Shown here piece by piece: positions 53,996 to 63,400 of a stretch of DNA of 64,000 nt (positions within the stretch are counted from its first letter, which is position 1; every line of letters starts with the position of its first letter). A model generated the notes under the pieces. It was not told the DNA's origin and ran no database searches. It saw only the letters and a program-made list of their open reading frames with translations. The DNA is taken from NCBI RefSeq assembly GCF_900103585.1, contig NZ_FNHV01000023.1, forward strand, positions 1-64,000. The letters are read 5' to 3'. This DNA comes from Streptomyces sp. cf386 (GTDB taxonomy: Bacteria > Actinomycetota > Actinomycetes > Streptomycetales > Streptomycetaceae). The translations under genes and the position numbers were made by a program.

Positions 53996-56188
53996 TCAGG
54001 CTCGTGGCGACGGTACGGGGTGGCGCTGATCCAGCGGCACGACAGGCGGGAGTCCGGTCTCACCGAGCACCACATGGCGTACGACCCGCTCGGCGGCGCG
54101 CCCGTCGTCGTACGGGCAGAAGCGCATCCGGAAGGCCGACCGCAGCTGGGTGGAGCGCGAGCCGCGCCAGTGGCCGGTGGCGAAGATGTCGATCAGCTCG
54201 TCCTCGTTGCGTGACACCGCGCCCGGCGGGAAGGACCGCAGGTCGAAGTAGGTGCCGCGGGCCGCCTCGTACGCCTCCCGGTCGTCGGCGTGGATCACGA
54301 TCGGCCGGTCCAGGTTGGCGTAGTCGAACATGATCGCCGAGTAGTCGGTGACCAGGGCGTCCGAGGCGAGGCACAGCGACTCGACGCTCGGATGGCCGGT
54401 GACGTCGATGACCTGGTCGGTGGTCGGGGCCAGCGGGCCGCCGTGCCGGTGGTGCCCGCGGGTCAGGACGACGTAGCGGGGGCCGAGGCGGCGAGCGACG
54501 CGGTGCGGGTCGAGGGGGGTGTGCTGGGTGCGGCGGTAGTCGCGGTGGGTGGGGGCGTAGAGGATCACGACGGCGCCCTCGGGGATGCCGAGGGACTCGC
54601 GGATCCGGGTCACGTCCGCCGAGGTCGCCTGCTGGAAGACGTCGTTGCGCGGGCTGCCGTACTCCAGGGTCGTGTAGCCGCCCGGGTACACGCGCTCCCA
54701 GGTCAGGGTGGAGTGGCGGTTGGCGGACAGGACGTAGTCCCAGCGGTCGACGTGGTCGAGGAGCTCGTCGAAGTCCGTGTCCCCGGAGGCGGCCGGGCGT
54801 TCGCGCAGGTCCAGGCCCATGTGCTTGAGCGGGGTGCCCTGCCGGGTCTGCACGAGGACCTGGCCGGGGCGCTTGACCAGGGCTCGGTCGAAGTCGGCGT
54901 TGTGGACGAGGTACTTGGAGCGGGCGAGCGCCGTCCAGTAGGCGGCCGTGTCGGGACGCACCCGCCGGGTTCCGGTCGGTACGGAGTCGTGCTGCTCGGC
55001 CTCGGCGATCCAGGCCGTGCGGACGCGCGGGGCGTGCGTGCGGAACGCCTGCTCCAGGGCGCCCGGGTGGCAGCCGTGGCCGCGGACCCCGTCGGCGGCG
55101 AAGACCGCGCGGTCGGCGCGCACCGGGAGACAGCGCTGGACGCGGTAGTGCAGGCGCAGGGCGGCGGAGCGCAGGCCCTTCAGCAGGCGGCTGGTGAACT
55201 TGCCGGTACGGCGGAGCAGGGCCGCCGTCAGCTGCAGGGCGCGGTAGGTGCGGTGCAGGCCCAGGCGGATCAGGGCGTAGTGGACGCGGGTGCGCGCCGA
55301 GGCGGGGGCGCCGGGGACGCGGTAACGGCGGTAGTACGTGCGCGCCCGGCGCAGGAAGTCGGCGCGGCTGCGGCGCGGGAGGCGGTCGCGGCGGGCGAAC
55401 ACCACGATCAGGTGGTCGACCATCCGACGGAACAACAGCGGGCGCCAGCGGGCCAGTTCGGGGTTCCGGTCGACGTATGCGAAGACACGGTCGTACTGCT
55501 CGAAGATGTCGAAGTGCCGATGGCTGACCGTGCCGAGGATGCCGCCGCGGCGCCGCTGCCGGTAGTGCACGCACACCCGGTCCAGGGTCGCGATCGACTC
55601 CGCCGTCATCAGGACCGGGTACGTCCAGGGCGTGTCCTCGTAGTAGCCGGACGGGAAGGCGAAGCCCTCCTGCTCGACGAACTCCCGCCGGTACGCCTTG
55701 TTCCAGGCGACCATCAGCAGCCGCAGCAGCCCCGGCCGGTCGGCCAGCCGGAAGGGTGCCGGGCCCTGCTCGGTGAGCCGGTCGGCGGCCTGGTTGCGGA
55801 TCGTCTCGCCGGTCCAGAAGGTGCGCGCGTAGTCGTAGACGAGGACGTCCGGATCGCCGGTCTCCTTCAGCCGGTCGGCGATCGTGTGCAGGGCGTCGGG
55901 AGTGAGGGTGTCGTCGCTGTCGAGGAAGACCAGGTAGTCGCCGGTGGCTTCGGCCATACCGGCGTTGCGGGCGGGCCCCAGGCCCTGGTTCTCGGCGAGG
56001 TGCACGGGGCGTACCCGCGGGTCGCGGGCCGCGAACTCGTCGATGATCGCGCCGCACGCGTCCGGCGAGCAGTCGTCGACGGCGATCAGTTCGAGATCGG
56101 GGTACGACTGCGAGAGCACCGATTCCAGGCACTCGTGCAGATACGCCTGAACCTTGTACGCGGGGACAATGACACTGAACCTGGGCAA
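53996..56188 (-). CDS. Bifunctional GT2 / TagF-like polymerase (QGTPLK variant, TTG start)
   Basis: A 730-residue protein. The GT2 domain is intact (LIAVDDCSPDACGAI, NQGLGPARNAGMAEATGDYL, FLDSDDTLTP). The C-terminal TagF-like domain has VHNADFDRALVKRPG, WDYVLSANRHSTLTWERVYP, YGSPRNDVF, LYAPTHRDYRRT, TRGHHRHG, and VTDYSAIMFDYANLDRPIV. Gln450 replaces the conserved His (TRQGTPLK). The codon at the homologous start (MPRFSVIVP) is TTG. It heads the run of three such genes (53996, 51646, 49405) on this strand, with 151 bases before the next. A role in wall polymer assembly is inferred. Confidence 0.88.
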   Translation of the reverse strand: MPRFSVIVPAYKVQAYLHECLESVLSQSYPDLELIAVDDCSPDACGAIIDEFAARDPRVRPVHLAENQGLGPARNAGMAEATGDYLVFLDSDDTLTPDALHTIADRLKETGDPDVLVYDYARTFWTGETIRNQAADRLTEQGPAPFRLADRPGLLRLLMVAWNKAYRREFVEQEGFAFPSGYYEDTPWTYPVLMTAESIATLDRVCVHYRQRRRGGILGTVSHRHFDIFEQYDRVFAYVDRNPELARWRPLLFRRMVDHLIVVFARRDRLPRRSRADFLRRARTYYRRYRVPGAPASARTRVHYALIRLGLHRTYRALQLTAALLRRTGKFTSRLLKGLRSAALRLHYRVQRCLPVRADRAVFAADGVRGHGCHPGALEQAFRTHAPRVRTAWIAEAEQHDSVPTGTRRVRPDTAAYWTALARSKYLVHNADFDRALVKRPGQVLVQTRQGTPLKHMGLDLRERPAASGDTDFDELLDHVDRWDYVLSANRHSTLTWERVYPGGYTTLEYGSPRNDVFQQATSADVTRIRESLGIPEGAVVILYAPTHRDYRRTQHTPLDPHRVARRLGPRYVVLTRGHHRHGGPLAPTTDQVIDVTGHPSVESLCLASDALVTDYSAIMFDYANLDRPIVIHADDREAYEAARGTYFDLRSFPPGAVSRNEDELIDIFATGHWRGSRSTQLRSAFRMRFCPYDDGRAAERVVRHVVLGETGLPPVVPLDQRHPVPSPRA

Positions 56189-56301
56189 AGGACATCCACT
56201 GGGTCGACCGGGGCGGTGGCGGCGACAGCGCCTTGCCCGGCAACGGCCAATGGAGTGACTTGGTTACGCCGCGGTACGGCATACGGGGGATCATGAATGA
56301 A

Positions 56302-56339
56302 CGTGAGGGGGCGGGCCGATGACGGTCCGCACCCTCACG
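56302..56339 (-). terminator. Terminator of the sugar ABC importer operon
   Basis: A 16-bp stem with two mismatches, CGTGAGGGGGCGGGCC / GGTCCGCACCCTCACG, with a six-base loop. It begins 17 bases past the MalG-like stop on the minus strand. Confidence 0.75.
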
Positions 56340-56355
56340 CGTGTTGTGCTTGCGC

Positions 56356-57270
56356 CTACTTGACCGCGCCCGCCATCACGCCGGACACGAACTGCCGCTG
56401 GAACGCGAAGAACACGACCAGCGGGATCACCATGGAGATGAACGCGCCGGGCGCCAGGACGTCGATGTTGTTGCCGAACTGCCGTACCTGTGTCTGCAGT
56501 GCGACCGTGATCGGCTGGCTCCCGGAGTCCGTGAAGATCAGCGCGACCAGCATGTCGTTCCACACCCACAGGAACTGGAAGATGCCGAGCGCGGCGATCG
56601 CCGGACCGCCGAGCGGCATCACGACGCGGAAGAACAGCCGTAGTTCACCGGCACCGTCCAGCCGGGCCGCCTCCAGCAGCTCTCTCGGGATCTCGGCGAA
56701 GAAGTTCCGCAGCAGGAACACCGCGAAGGGCAGTCCGAAGCCGACGTGGAAGAGGATCACGCCGATCAGGGAGCCGAAGATGCCGATGCTGCCGAAGAGT
56801 TCGGCGATCGGGATCAGCGCCACCTGCACCGGCACGACCAACAGGCCGACCACGCCCAGGAACCACCAGTCGCGGCCCGGGAACTCCATCCACGCGAACG
56901 CGTATCCCGCGAGCGAGCCGATGAGGACGACGAGGACCGTCGCCGGGACCGTGATCAGCACGGTGTTGAGGATCGAGTCGGTGATGTCGGGGTTGCTCAG
57001 AAGCTTGTCGTAGCTGTCGAAGGTGAGTTGGGAGGGCTTGCTGAAGACCTCCCACCAGCCGCTCGCGGTCATCTCCTCCGGCGGCCGCAGGGAGGACAGC
57101 AGCAGCCCGATCGTCGGGACCAGCCAGAACAGCCCGACGACGATCAGGAACACCCGCACCAGCCCGCCGCTGACGAAGGCGGCGAGCCGCGCGCCGAGGG
57201 ACTCCTCGGCCTTGACGACGGTCGGCGGCGGTGGCGCCGCCTCGGTGACCTTGCCGGCGTCCGCACTCAT
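56356..57270 (-). CDS. Carbohydrate ABC importer permease, MalG type
   Basis: A 304-residue permease with six transmembrane helices, starting with VRVFLIVVGLFWLVPTIGLLL. The EAA loop that contacts the ATPase is IPRELLEAARLDGAGELRLF. It pairs with the MalF-like permease and the binding lipoprotein upstream. No ATPase is in the operon; Streptomyces importers of this kind share the MsiK ATPase encoded elsewhere. Its ribosome-binding site GGGAGGGC lies inside a 36-bp repeat copied from the end of the upstream permease gene, and its ATG overlaps the stop of the mini-gene as ATGA. Confidence 0.93.
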   Translation of the reverse strand: MSADAGKVTEAAPPPPTVVKAEESLGARLAAFVSGGLVRVFLIVVGLFWLVPTIGLLLSSLRPPEEMTASGWWEVFSKPSQLTFDSYDKLLSNPDITDSILNTVLITVPATVLVVLIGSLAGYAFAWMEFPGRDWWFLGVVGLLVVPVQVALIPIAELFGSIGIFGSLIGVILFHVGFGLPFAVFLLRNFFAEIPRELLEAARLDGAGELRLFFRVVMPLGGPAIAALGIFQFLWVWNDMLVALIFTDSGSQPITVALQTQVRQFGNNIDVLAPGAFISMVIPLVVFFAFQRQFVSGVMAGAVK

Positions 57271-57302
57271 CGCCTGCCCTCCCGCCTCAGCCGACGGATG
57301 TT
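57267..57302. repeat. 36-bp direct repeat, copy A (bounds the 212-bp insertion)
   Basis: Identical to 57479-57514 over 36 bases (core CGCCTGCCCTCCCGCCTCAG). Copy A carries the ribosome-binding site and start overlap of the MalG-like gene. The DNA between the copies (57303-57478) contains the palindromic stretch CCGGGGGATAACCCCCGG and two ACCCCCAG ends typical of small repeated elements. Confidence 0.9.
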
Positions 57303-57482
57303 ACTGCTCCTATCCGGGGGATAACCCCCGGACCCCCAGCAGAAAAGCAGGTCGGTGGCGATGGCCGGCCCGGGCATCGCGAGGCAAGCCCGAGGACTGC
57401 ATTCATCCCGGGGTTGCATTCGATGTGCTGCTGCCGCCGCGCGGCCCCCGAACCCCCAGTAGACGGTCAGGTGCACGTTCAT
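57267..57482 (-). CDS. 71-residue mini-gene created by an insertion between two permease genes
   Basis: ATG at 57482 overlaps the MalF-like stop as ATGA, and the TGA at 57267 overlaps the MalG-like start the same way. The last residues, NIRRLRREGRR, are identical to the end of the MalF-like protein because a 36-bp stretch is duplicated. The middle (YWGFGGRAAAAAH, LLFCWGSGGYPPDRSS) has no recognisable family and derives from palindromic, repeat-like DNA. It is probably translated through coupling, but a functional product is doubtful. The open frame may simply keep the downstream permease expressed. Confidence 0.5.
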   Translation of the reverse strand: MNVHLTVYWGFGGRAAAAAHRMQPRDECSPRACLAMPGPAIATDLLFCWGSGGYPPDRSSNIRRLRREGRR

Positions 57483-57514
57483 CGCCTGCCCTCCCGCCTC
57501 AGCCGACGGATGTT
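57479..57514. repeat. 36-bp direct repeat, copy B
   Basis: The second exact copy of the 36-bp unit. Here it encodes the last eleven residues and stop of the MalF-like permease. Together with copy A it brackets a 176-base insert; total offset is 212 bases. Confidence 0.9.
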
Positions 57515-58825
57515 GAACCACATCACGGGAATCACCAAGAGGAGCAGGAACACCGAGATCGCGCTGGCGATGCCCGGCTGGTCCTCGGAGAAGCCCTTGC
57601 GGTACAGCTCCAGTGCGAGGACGTTCGCGTCGTCCTGGGAGGAGCCCGGGGCGATGATGAAGACGAGGTCGAAGATCTTCAGGACGTTGATCATCAGGGT
57701 GACGGTGACGACCGCGAGGACGGGTGCGAGCAGCGGCACCGTGACCCTTCTGAACACCTGCCACTCACTGGCGCCGTCGACCCGGGCTGCTTCCAGCAGC
57801 TCGCGCGGGATGCCCGCGAGGCCGGCCGCGATCAGCACCATCGCGAAACCGGCCCACATCCAGATGTACGACCCGATGATGGACGGTGTGACGAGGGACG
57901 GGCCGAGCCAGTCCAGCCCGTTGTACGGCTCCTTGAAGTTGTCCGCCGGGAGCTTGAGTTGGGCCCCCTCGGCGGCGGCCGGCAACGTGAACGTGCCATC
58001 GTCGGCCGCCTTCGTGGAGGCCACGACCTTGCCGTCCTTCACGGCCTCGATCTGCATCCCGGCATAGCCCAGCTCGGACGCGTCGACCCCGCCGAGCGTG
58101 CCGACGCCCTTGCCGCGCGTGAAGTCCTGCCAGGTGGTGCCGGTGATCTTGCCCGGGTCGGCCTTCGGCGCTACGGCGGTCTTGGCGTCGTCCGGCATCT
58201 GGTCCGGGGCGACGCCGACGAGGGGCAGGACGACCGGGGTGCCGGCGCTGACGGTGGCCTTGGTGATGAAACCGCCCCCCGGCGCCGCTTCCAGGGGCGA
58301 TTCCCGGCCCGGGTGCGCTTTCGGGAACGCGGACGCCTGCGCGAAGGTGTCGTGGACGCCGACCCACACCGCGTTCGCGACACCCTTGTCCGGATCCTGG
58401 TCGTAGACGAGGCGGAAGATGATGCCCGCCGCCAGCATCGAGATCGCCATCGGCATGAAGACGACCAGCTTGAACGCCGTGCCCCAGCGCACCCGTTCGG
58501 TCAGCACCGCGAAGATCAGACCGAGCGCGGTGGCGACCGTCGGCGCGAACACCACCCAGATGATGTTGTTCTTGAGGGCGGTGCGGATGCCGTCGTCCGT
58601 GAAGAGGGCCTCGTAGTTGTCGAACCCGGCGAAGCCGCCGCCGGACTGGTCGTAGAAGCTGCGCACGACCGAGTACCCGATCGGGTAGACCACGAGCGCG
58701 CCGAGCAGCACCAGGGCGGGCAGCAGGAAGAGCGCCGCCATGGTCAAGCGCGTGCCGGTGACACTCTTGCGCGACTTGGGTGCGGCAGGGGCCTCAGGGG
58801 CCCCTGCCGCTTCCGTCGACGCCAT
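57479..58825 (-). CDS. Carbohydrate ABC importer permease, MalF type with large outer domain
   Basis: A 448-residue permease. Six transmembrane helices begin at LTMAALFLLPALVLLGALVV, and the EAA loop is IPRELLEAARVDGASEWQVF. Between the third and fourth helices lies an extra domain of about 150 residues (roughly 150-300: TKATVSAGTPVVLPLVG, GTTWQDFTRGKGVGTLGG, ADDGTFTLPA), which should face outwards. Placement is like the P2 domain of E. coli MalF, but the sequence looks unrelated. It starts four bases after the lipoprotein gene's stop. The sugar transported is unknown. Confidence 0.92.
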   Translation of the reverse strand: MASTEAAGAPEAPAAPKSRKSVTGTRLTMAALFLLPALVLLGALVVYPIGYSVVRSFYDQSGGGFAGFDNYEALFTDDGIRTALKNNIIWVVFAPTVATALGLIFAVLTERVRWGTAFKLVVFMPMAISMLAAGIIFRLVYDQDPDKGVANAVWVGVHDTFAQASAFPKAHPGRESPLEAAPGGGFITKATVSAGTPVVLPLVGVAPDQMPDDAKTAVAPKADPGKITGTTWQDFTRGKGVGTLGGVDASELGYAGMQIEAVKDGKVVASTKAADDGTFTLPAAAEGAQLKLPADNFKEPYNGLDWLGPSLVTPSIIGSYIWMWAGFAMVLIAAGLAGIPRELLEAARVDGASEWQVFRRVTVPLLAPVLAVVTVTLMINVLKIFDLVFIIAPGSSQDDANVLALELYRKGFSEDQPGIASAISVFLLLLVIPVMWFNIRRLRREGRR

Positions 58826-58829
58826 GGCG

Positions 58830-60206
58830 TCAGTTTCCGTACGCCGCGGCCGCGTCGGCTTCCAGCTTCTGCTGGGTGCCCGCGATGTCCGACGGGTTCT
58901 TCAGGAAGTCCTGCAGGGCCTTCCACTCGCCCTTGCCGGGCGTCCCGCCGAAGGCCTGCGGGGCCTGGTCGGACATGTCGAAGCGGAAGTCGTCGCCCGA
59001 GTCGATGAGGGCCTTGGCGATCTTCTGCTGCACCTCGTTCGGATACGCCGAGTTGTCCACGTTCTTGTTCGGCGAGAGATAGCCGCCGAGCTTCGCCTGG
59101 ATCGTCGCCGCGTCCGGGGAGGCCAGGAAGGTGGCCAGGGCCTGCGCCGCCTTGGAGTCCTGGAGGATGACGGCCGCGTCGCCGCCGGAGACGACGGGCG
59201 CGGTTTCACCGACGGCCGGGAACGGGAACACCTTCGCGTCCGTGCCGACCTTCGCCTTCGCCTGCGTGATGTTGACCTGCGCGAAGTCGCCCTCGTAGAC
59301 CATGGCGGCCTTCGGCTGGTCGCCACCGGTGAAGGTCTGGGTGACGGATGCCGGGAAGTCCGTCTGGAGCGCGCCGGTCGCGCCGCCCGCCACATAGTCC
59401 TTCTTGCCCCACACCTGGGCGAGCGTGGTCAGCGCGTCCTTCACGGACGGGTCGGTCCACTTGATCTCGTGCTGCGCCAGCTGGTCGTACTTCTCGGGAC
59501 CCGCCTGGGAGAGGTAGATGTTCTCGAACCAGTCGGTGAGGGTCCAGCCCTCCGCGCCGCCGACGGAGAACGGGGTGACGCCGGAGTCGTAGACGGTCTG
59601 CGCGGTGGTGAGAAGCTCGTCCCACGTCTTGGGCTCGGCGGCCCCCGCGTTCTCGAAGACCTGGTTGTTGTACCAGATCAGGGACTTGTTGGCGGCCTTG
59701 TAGTAGACGCCGTACTGCTTGTCGTCGACCTTGCCGATGTCCTGCCAGCCCTGCGAGTAGTTCTCCTGGAGCTCCTTGATCGCGTCGGCGCCCAGGGGCT
59801 TGGCCCACTTCTTGTCGACGGCCTGCTTTATGGCGCCGGGCTGCGGAAGCATCGCGACGTCCGGCGGCTGGCCGCCCGCGACCTTCGAGCCGAGGAAGTT
59901 GATGATCGGGTCCTGGGCGGGCACGAAGGTCACCTTGGCGCCCGTGCGCTTCTCGAACTCCGCCAGGACCTTCTTGAAGTTCGCCTGCTCGGCACCGGTC
60001 CACACGGCGGCGACCTCAAGGGATTCGCCGTTCAGCTTGGGAAGGGTGACGGTGCCGGCGGTCTCCTGGCCGGAACCGGTCTGTTCGTCGCCGCCGTCGT
60101 CATCGCCGCCGCATGCCGTGAGCGAGAGCGCGAGGGCTCCCGCCAGTACGGCGGCCGCGGTCCTGGCGGCCCTGCTTGTCCGGTTCTTGCTGCTCGTGCT
60201 GCGCAT
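58830..60206 (-). CDS. Sugar-binding lipoprotein of the ABC importer
   Basis: A 458-residue solute-binding protein, family 1 (MalE-like). The signal peptide RTAAAVLAGALALSLTAC ends in a lipobox with the acylated Cys, followed by the acidic linker GGDDDGGDEQ. The fold then shows VFENAGAAEPKTWDELLTTA and TAPVVSGGDAAVILQDSKAA, typical of alpha-glucoside or oligosaccharide binders. The ATG at 60206 is preferred; longer in-frame extensions lack a signal-peptide pattern. It is the first gene of the importer operon, upstream of both permeases. No adjacent glycosidase or LacI regulator shows what sugar it binds. Confidence 0.93.
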   Translation of the reverse strand: MRSTSSKNRTSRAARTAAAVLAGALALSLTACGGDDDGGDEQTGSGQETAGTVTLPKLNGESLEVAAVWTGAEQANFKKVLAEFEKRTGAKVTFVPAQDPIINFLGSKVAGGQPPDVAMLPQPGAIKQAVDKKWAKPLGADAIKELQENYSQGWQDIGKVDDKQYGVYYKAANKSLIWYNNQVFENAGAAEPKTWDELLTTAQTVYDSGVTPFSVGGAEGWTLTDWFENIYLSQAGPEKYDQLAQHEIKWTDPSVKDALTTLAQVWGKKDYVAGGATGALQTDFPASVTQTFTGGDQPKAAMVYEGDFAQVNITQAKAKVGTDAKVFPFPAVGETAPVVSGGDAAVILQDSKAAQALATFLASPDAATIQAKLGGYLSPNKNVDNSAYPNEVQQKIAKALIDSGDDFRFDMSDQAPQAFGGTPGKGEWKALQDFLKNPSDIAGTQQKLEADAAAAYGN

Positions 60207-60390
60207 CACTGCCCCGTTCTTGGTGCCTCGTCGAACGTTCGAGCGCTGTCCCGTTTGATCTGGTCTACGCCTTGGGGTTGGGGGCGGCAAGACCGCGTCC
60301 GCTGTCAAGCGGGAGATCGTGACCGCCTCGTGACAGGGTGTCTCCGACGATTGGGCCGGATAGGTGCGGTGGGCGGGGGCTCGCGTCGTC

Positions 60391-60465
60391 CCTGGGGGCT
60401 ACGCCCCCAGACCCCGCTATCGGCCTGAACGGCCTCGTCCTCAATCGCCGGACGGGCTGAAATGC
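60391..60465 (+). repeat. Dispersed intergenic repeat, copy 3 (short)
   Basis: CCTGGGGGCTACGCCCCCAG is followed by ACCCCGCTATCGGCCTGAAC and CGCCGGACGGGCTGAAATG. It matches the 3' half of the repeats at 17471-17614 and 31893-32033. Its first part is a perfect hairpin and may terminate the upstream FHA-FtsK-like gene's transcript, which ends 12 bases away on the minus strand. Confidence 0.8.
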
Positions 60466-60476
60466 CCCCATCGGCG

Positions 60477-63400
60477 TTAGAGGAGTGACGGCACCTCGGT
60501 CGCCGCGACCTCCCGCGCCGCTCTCTCCAGTGCGCTGGCCAGCAACGCCAGATCCGTAGGCCCGTTCCCCAACTCCCGCACCGGACGCCGGGCCGGGGGA
60601 TCGCCCATCCGGTGCCACTCCATCGGCACCACCGTGGGCCGCAGCGTCGCCGTCCGCGGAATACGTCCCGTGACCCGCCCGCCCTGGAACGGCACCGCTC
60701 TCCCGTCCGCCCAGGCCAACCGCCCCCGCCCCGGCGCCGGTTCGTCCGGCCCCGCGGCGACCGCGTCCAGCGTCACCCGGAGCGTCGCCAGGCGGGCCGG
60801 CTCCGACTCCGCCGTACGGCCCCCGATGCCCGCGGCGGCCACCAGGTGCACCCCGAGCCGCTCGCCCTCCCGGGCCACGGCCTCCAGCGCGCGTATCACC
60901 GAGCCCGCCGCGGGCCTGCCCGGTGACCCGAGCGCGGGCGAGACCAGTGCGTCCAGGTCGTCCACGACCACGACGAGCCGCGGCAACGGCGGCACGGCCG
61001 CGGCCTGCCGACGCGCCGCCCCCGGCCGCAGCCGGATGGTGGAGCTGGGCGGTGTGTCGAGATCGCCCGTGAGATCACCGCCCCCGGTACCGGCCCCGGC
61101 CCCCGCCGCGCGTTGCGCGACCATCCGGCTCGACAGCTCACGGCCCGTGTGCCACTCGGTGAAGTCGGACCGCCCGAGCAACTCCGCGCGCCGCTTCAAC
61201 TCGGCGCTGAGCGACTGGGCGAACTCCCGCATGCGGACCGGGTCGTTGGCGGTGAGGTGGGTGGTGACATGGGGGACGTCCGTACAGACCCGCAGTCCGT
61301 CGCCGTGTGCGCCGCCCGCGCTCACCGTGTCGCGGCCGTCCACCAGCACGACGCTCAGCCGGTCCGGCCGCTCGGCCGCGGCGAGCGAGGCGACGACGGC
61401 CCGCAGCAACTCCGTACGCCCGCTGCCGGACGGCCCCTCGATCAGCAGGTGCGGTCCGTCGGCGCCGAGGTCCGCGCTGACCGGCCCGCGCGGCCCGGCC
61501 CCGAGCACGGCACACGCCCGCCCGCCGAGGGCCTCCGCGTCATCGCCCGCGTCGGCCCACCGCGCCATCAGCGACGCCGGTGTGGCCCGGGCCAGCCCCA
61601 ACTCGTCCAGCAGCCGCGCCGCCTGAGGCAACGGCACGGACACACGCGCGTGCCGCTCGCCGCCGGCACCCTCCGTCCGCAACGGCGCCAGCGCCCGCGC
61701 GAACCGCTCCGCCCAGGCGAGCGAGACGGCGTCCACCGCGGCGACGATGCCGTGCCCGACGGGACCGTGGCCGGGGTCGGGGTCGGTGGAGGAGGCCGGG
61801 ACGGATCCTGCACGGGCGTCGCCGACCGTGCCGTCCTCCACGCGGCCAGGGCCGACCGCGCCCTGATCGGCGATTGCGCCCCGCGCCACCCGCATCAGCC
61901 GCAGCGCCGTCGCCACATCGCCGCTGAGCAGGGCGACCGCACCGCACTCCCGGAACACCGGCGACACCGTGCACGCCGCCTCGTAGGTCTCCGTCACCGG
62001 CGACGCGGGTGACGCCGAAGCCGTCTCGGCCAGGCACACGACATGGATCCCGGCCCGCGGCCCCTCCGCCGCCAGCCGCGCCACGGCCTCGCGCACATCG
62101 GCACCGCCGGGATCGCCGTCCACCACGATCACGCTGTACGGCCCCGCGAATCCGGCCGCCCCGTCGGCAGGGTCGTCGTCCCGCGCCCACGAGGGCCGCC
62201 GCACGGCACGCTGGGCCGGGACCTGCCCGCCCGCGCCATGTGCCGAGCCACCCGCACCGCTCACGGCACCGGCAGACCCCGCACCGGCGGGTGTCTCCGC
62301 CGCCAGGTCCTCAAGGCGGCGCAGCAACTCGTCCGTACGAGCCGTCGCCTGTTCGCGGTCGTAGGCCAGCAGCAGGCGGCAGTCCTGGCCGTGGCCAGGG
62401 CGGATCTGCGGGAGCCAGCCCAGCCAGGACCACTCGGCGGTGCGCTCCTCCAACGGGCGGGAGCGGTCCGCGCTGATCAGGACCAGCTCCAGGGTGTCCG
62501 GCGAGTGCAGCGCGGCGAGTTGGGCGATCACCGCGCGGGCCAGCCCCGCCAGCCGCTCGCGCGGGCCGGCCAGACCCAGCGCCCCGACCTCGCGCAGATC
62601 GGCGGTCACCGGCACCGCGGGCAGCAGCCCGGAGCCGTCGGGCGCCGCCCGGTCCGCCGTGCCGAGCCGTACCGTGAGCGCCTCCGGGTGACCCGGTGCG
62701 CGCTCCCACAGCCGGGGCCCGGGCCCCAGGGCCGTCAGCAGCAGGGACGCGGGATCCGGCCATCTCTCCGGCAGGCGGGGGCCGTTCGTCGTCGAGGTCG
62801 GCTCGGTCGGGGCCAGCGGCTCATCGTCGTCGTAGGCCCCACGCCGGGCTGTCGCCCCCTGCTCCCCGCGCCCGCCGGCCAGCCGCCGCGCCCACGCCGA
62901 GAGGCCTCCGCGCCTGCGCACGCCCGGCGGGACGTCGGTGCCCCGCAGCGGGGTGCCCTTACGGTTGCCGCCGTGCGCCGGGGTGCCCCCGCCGTCGCCC
63001 GACATGTCTTCGGCGCCGCTGTGATCCGGGTCGCCCGCCTGGAGCGCGCCCACCCCGAAGCCCGCGCCGTGTGTGTCGCCGCCGCGCGGTCCCGGAGACG
63101 GCCGTGCCTCCCCGGCGTGCCGTTCTATCCGCGGAGCCCCGCCCTGGAGCGGCACGACGGGCGGCTCGACGGGATCGTGCTCCTGAGCGGCCGACAGGGC
63201 TCCGGAGGGAGCGGACGCGTCGCCGCCGTCCGCCACGCGTGCGTGAGGCGGCGTGGCGGTACCGCGCGCGGGCGCCGCCGGGCCGTCGCTTCCCGGGCGG
63301 GGGGCGTCCCGGTCGTCCCCGGACGGGACCCGCACATGCCCCTCCCCGTCCGGCTCCGTCCGCACCCGCGCCCCCGGCCCGCCGGCCGGAGCCAGCCGCA

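Noticed and set aside
60251..60270. A CTGGTCTA half-site upstream of the sugar importer, resembling a DasR box
   Set aside because: Only the left half matches the palindromic consensus; the right half (CGCC) does not.
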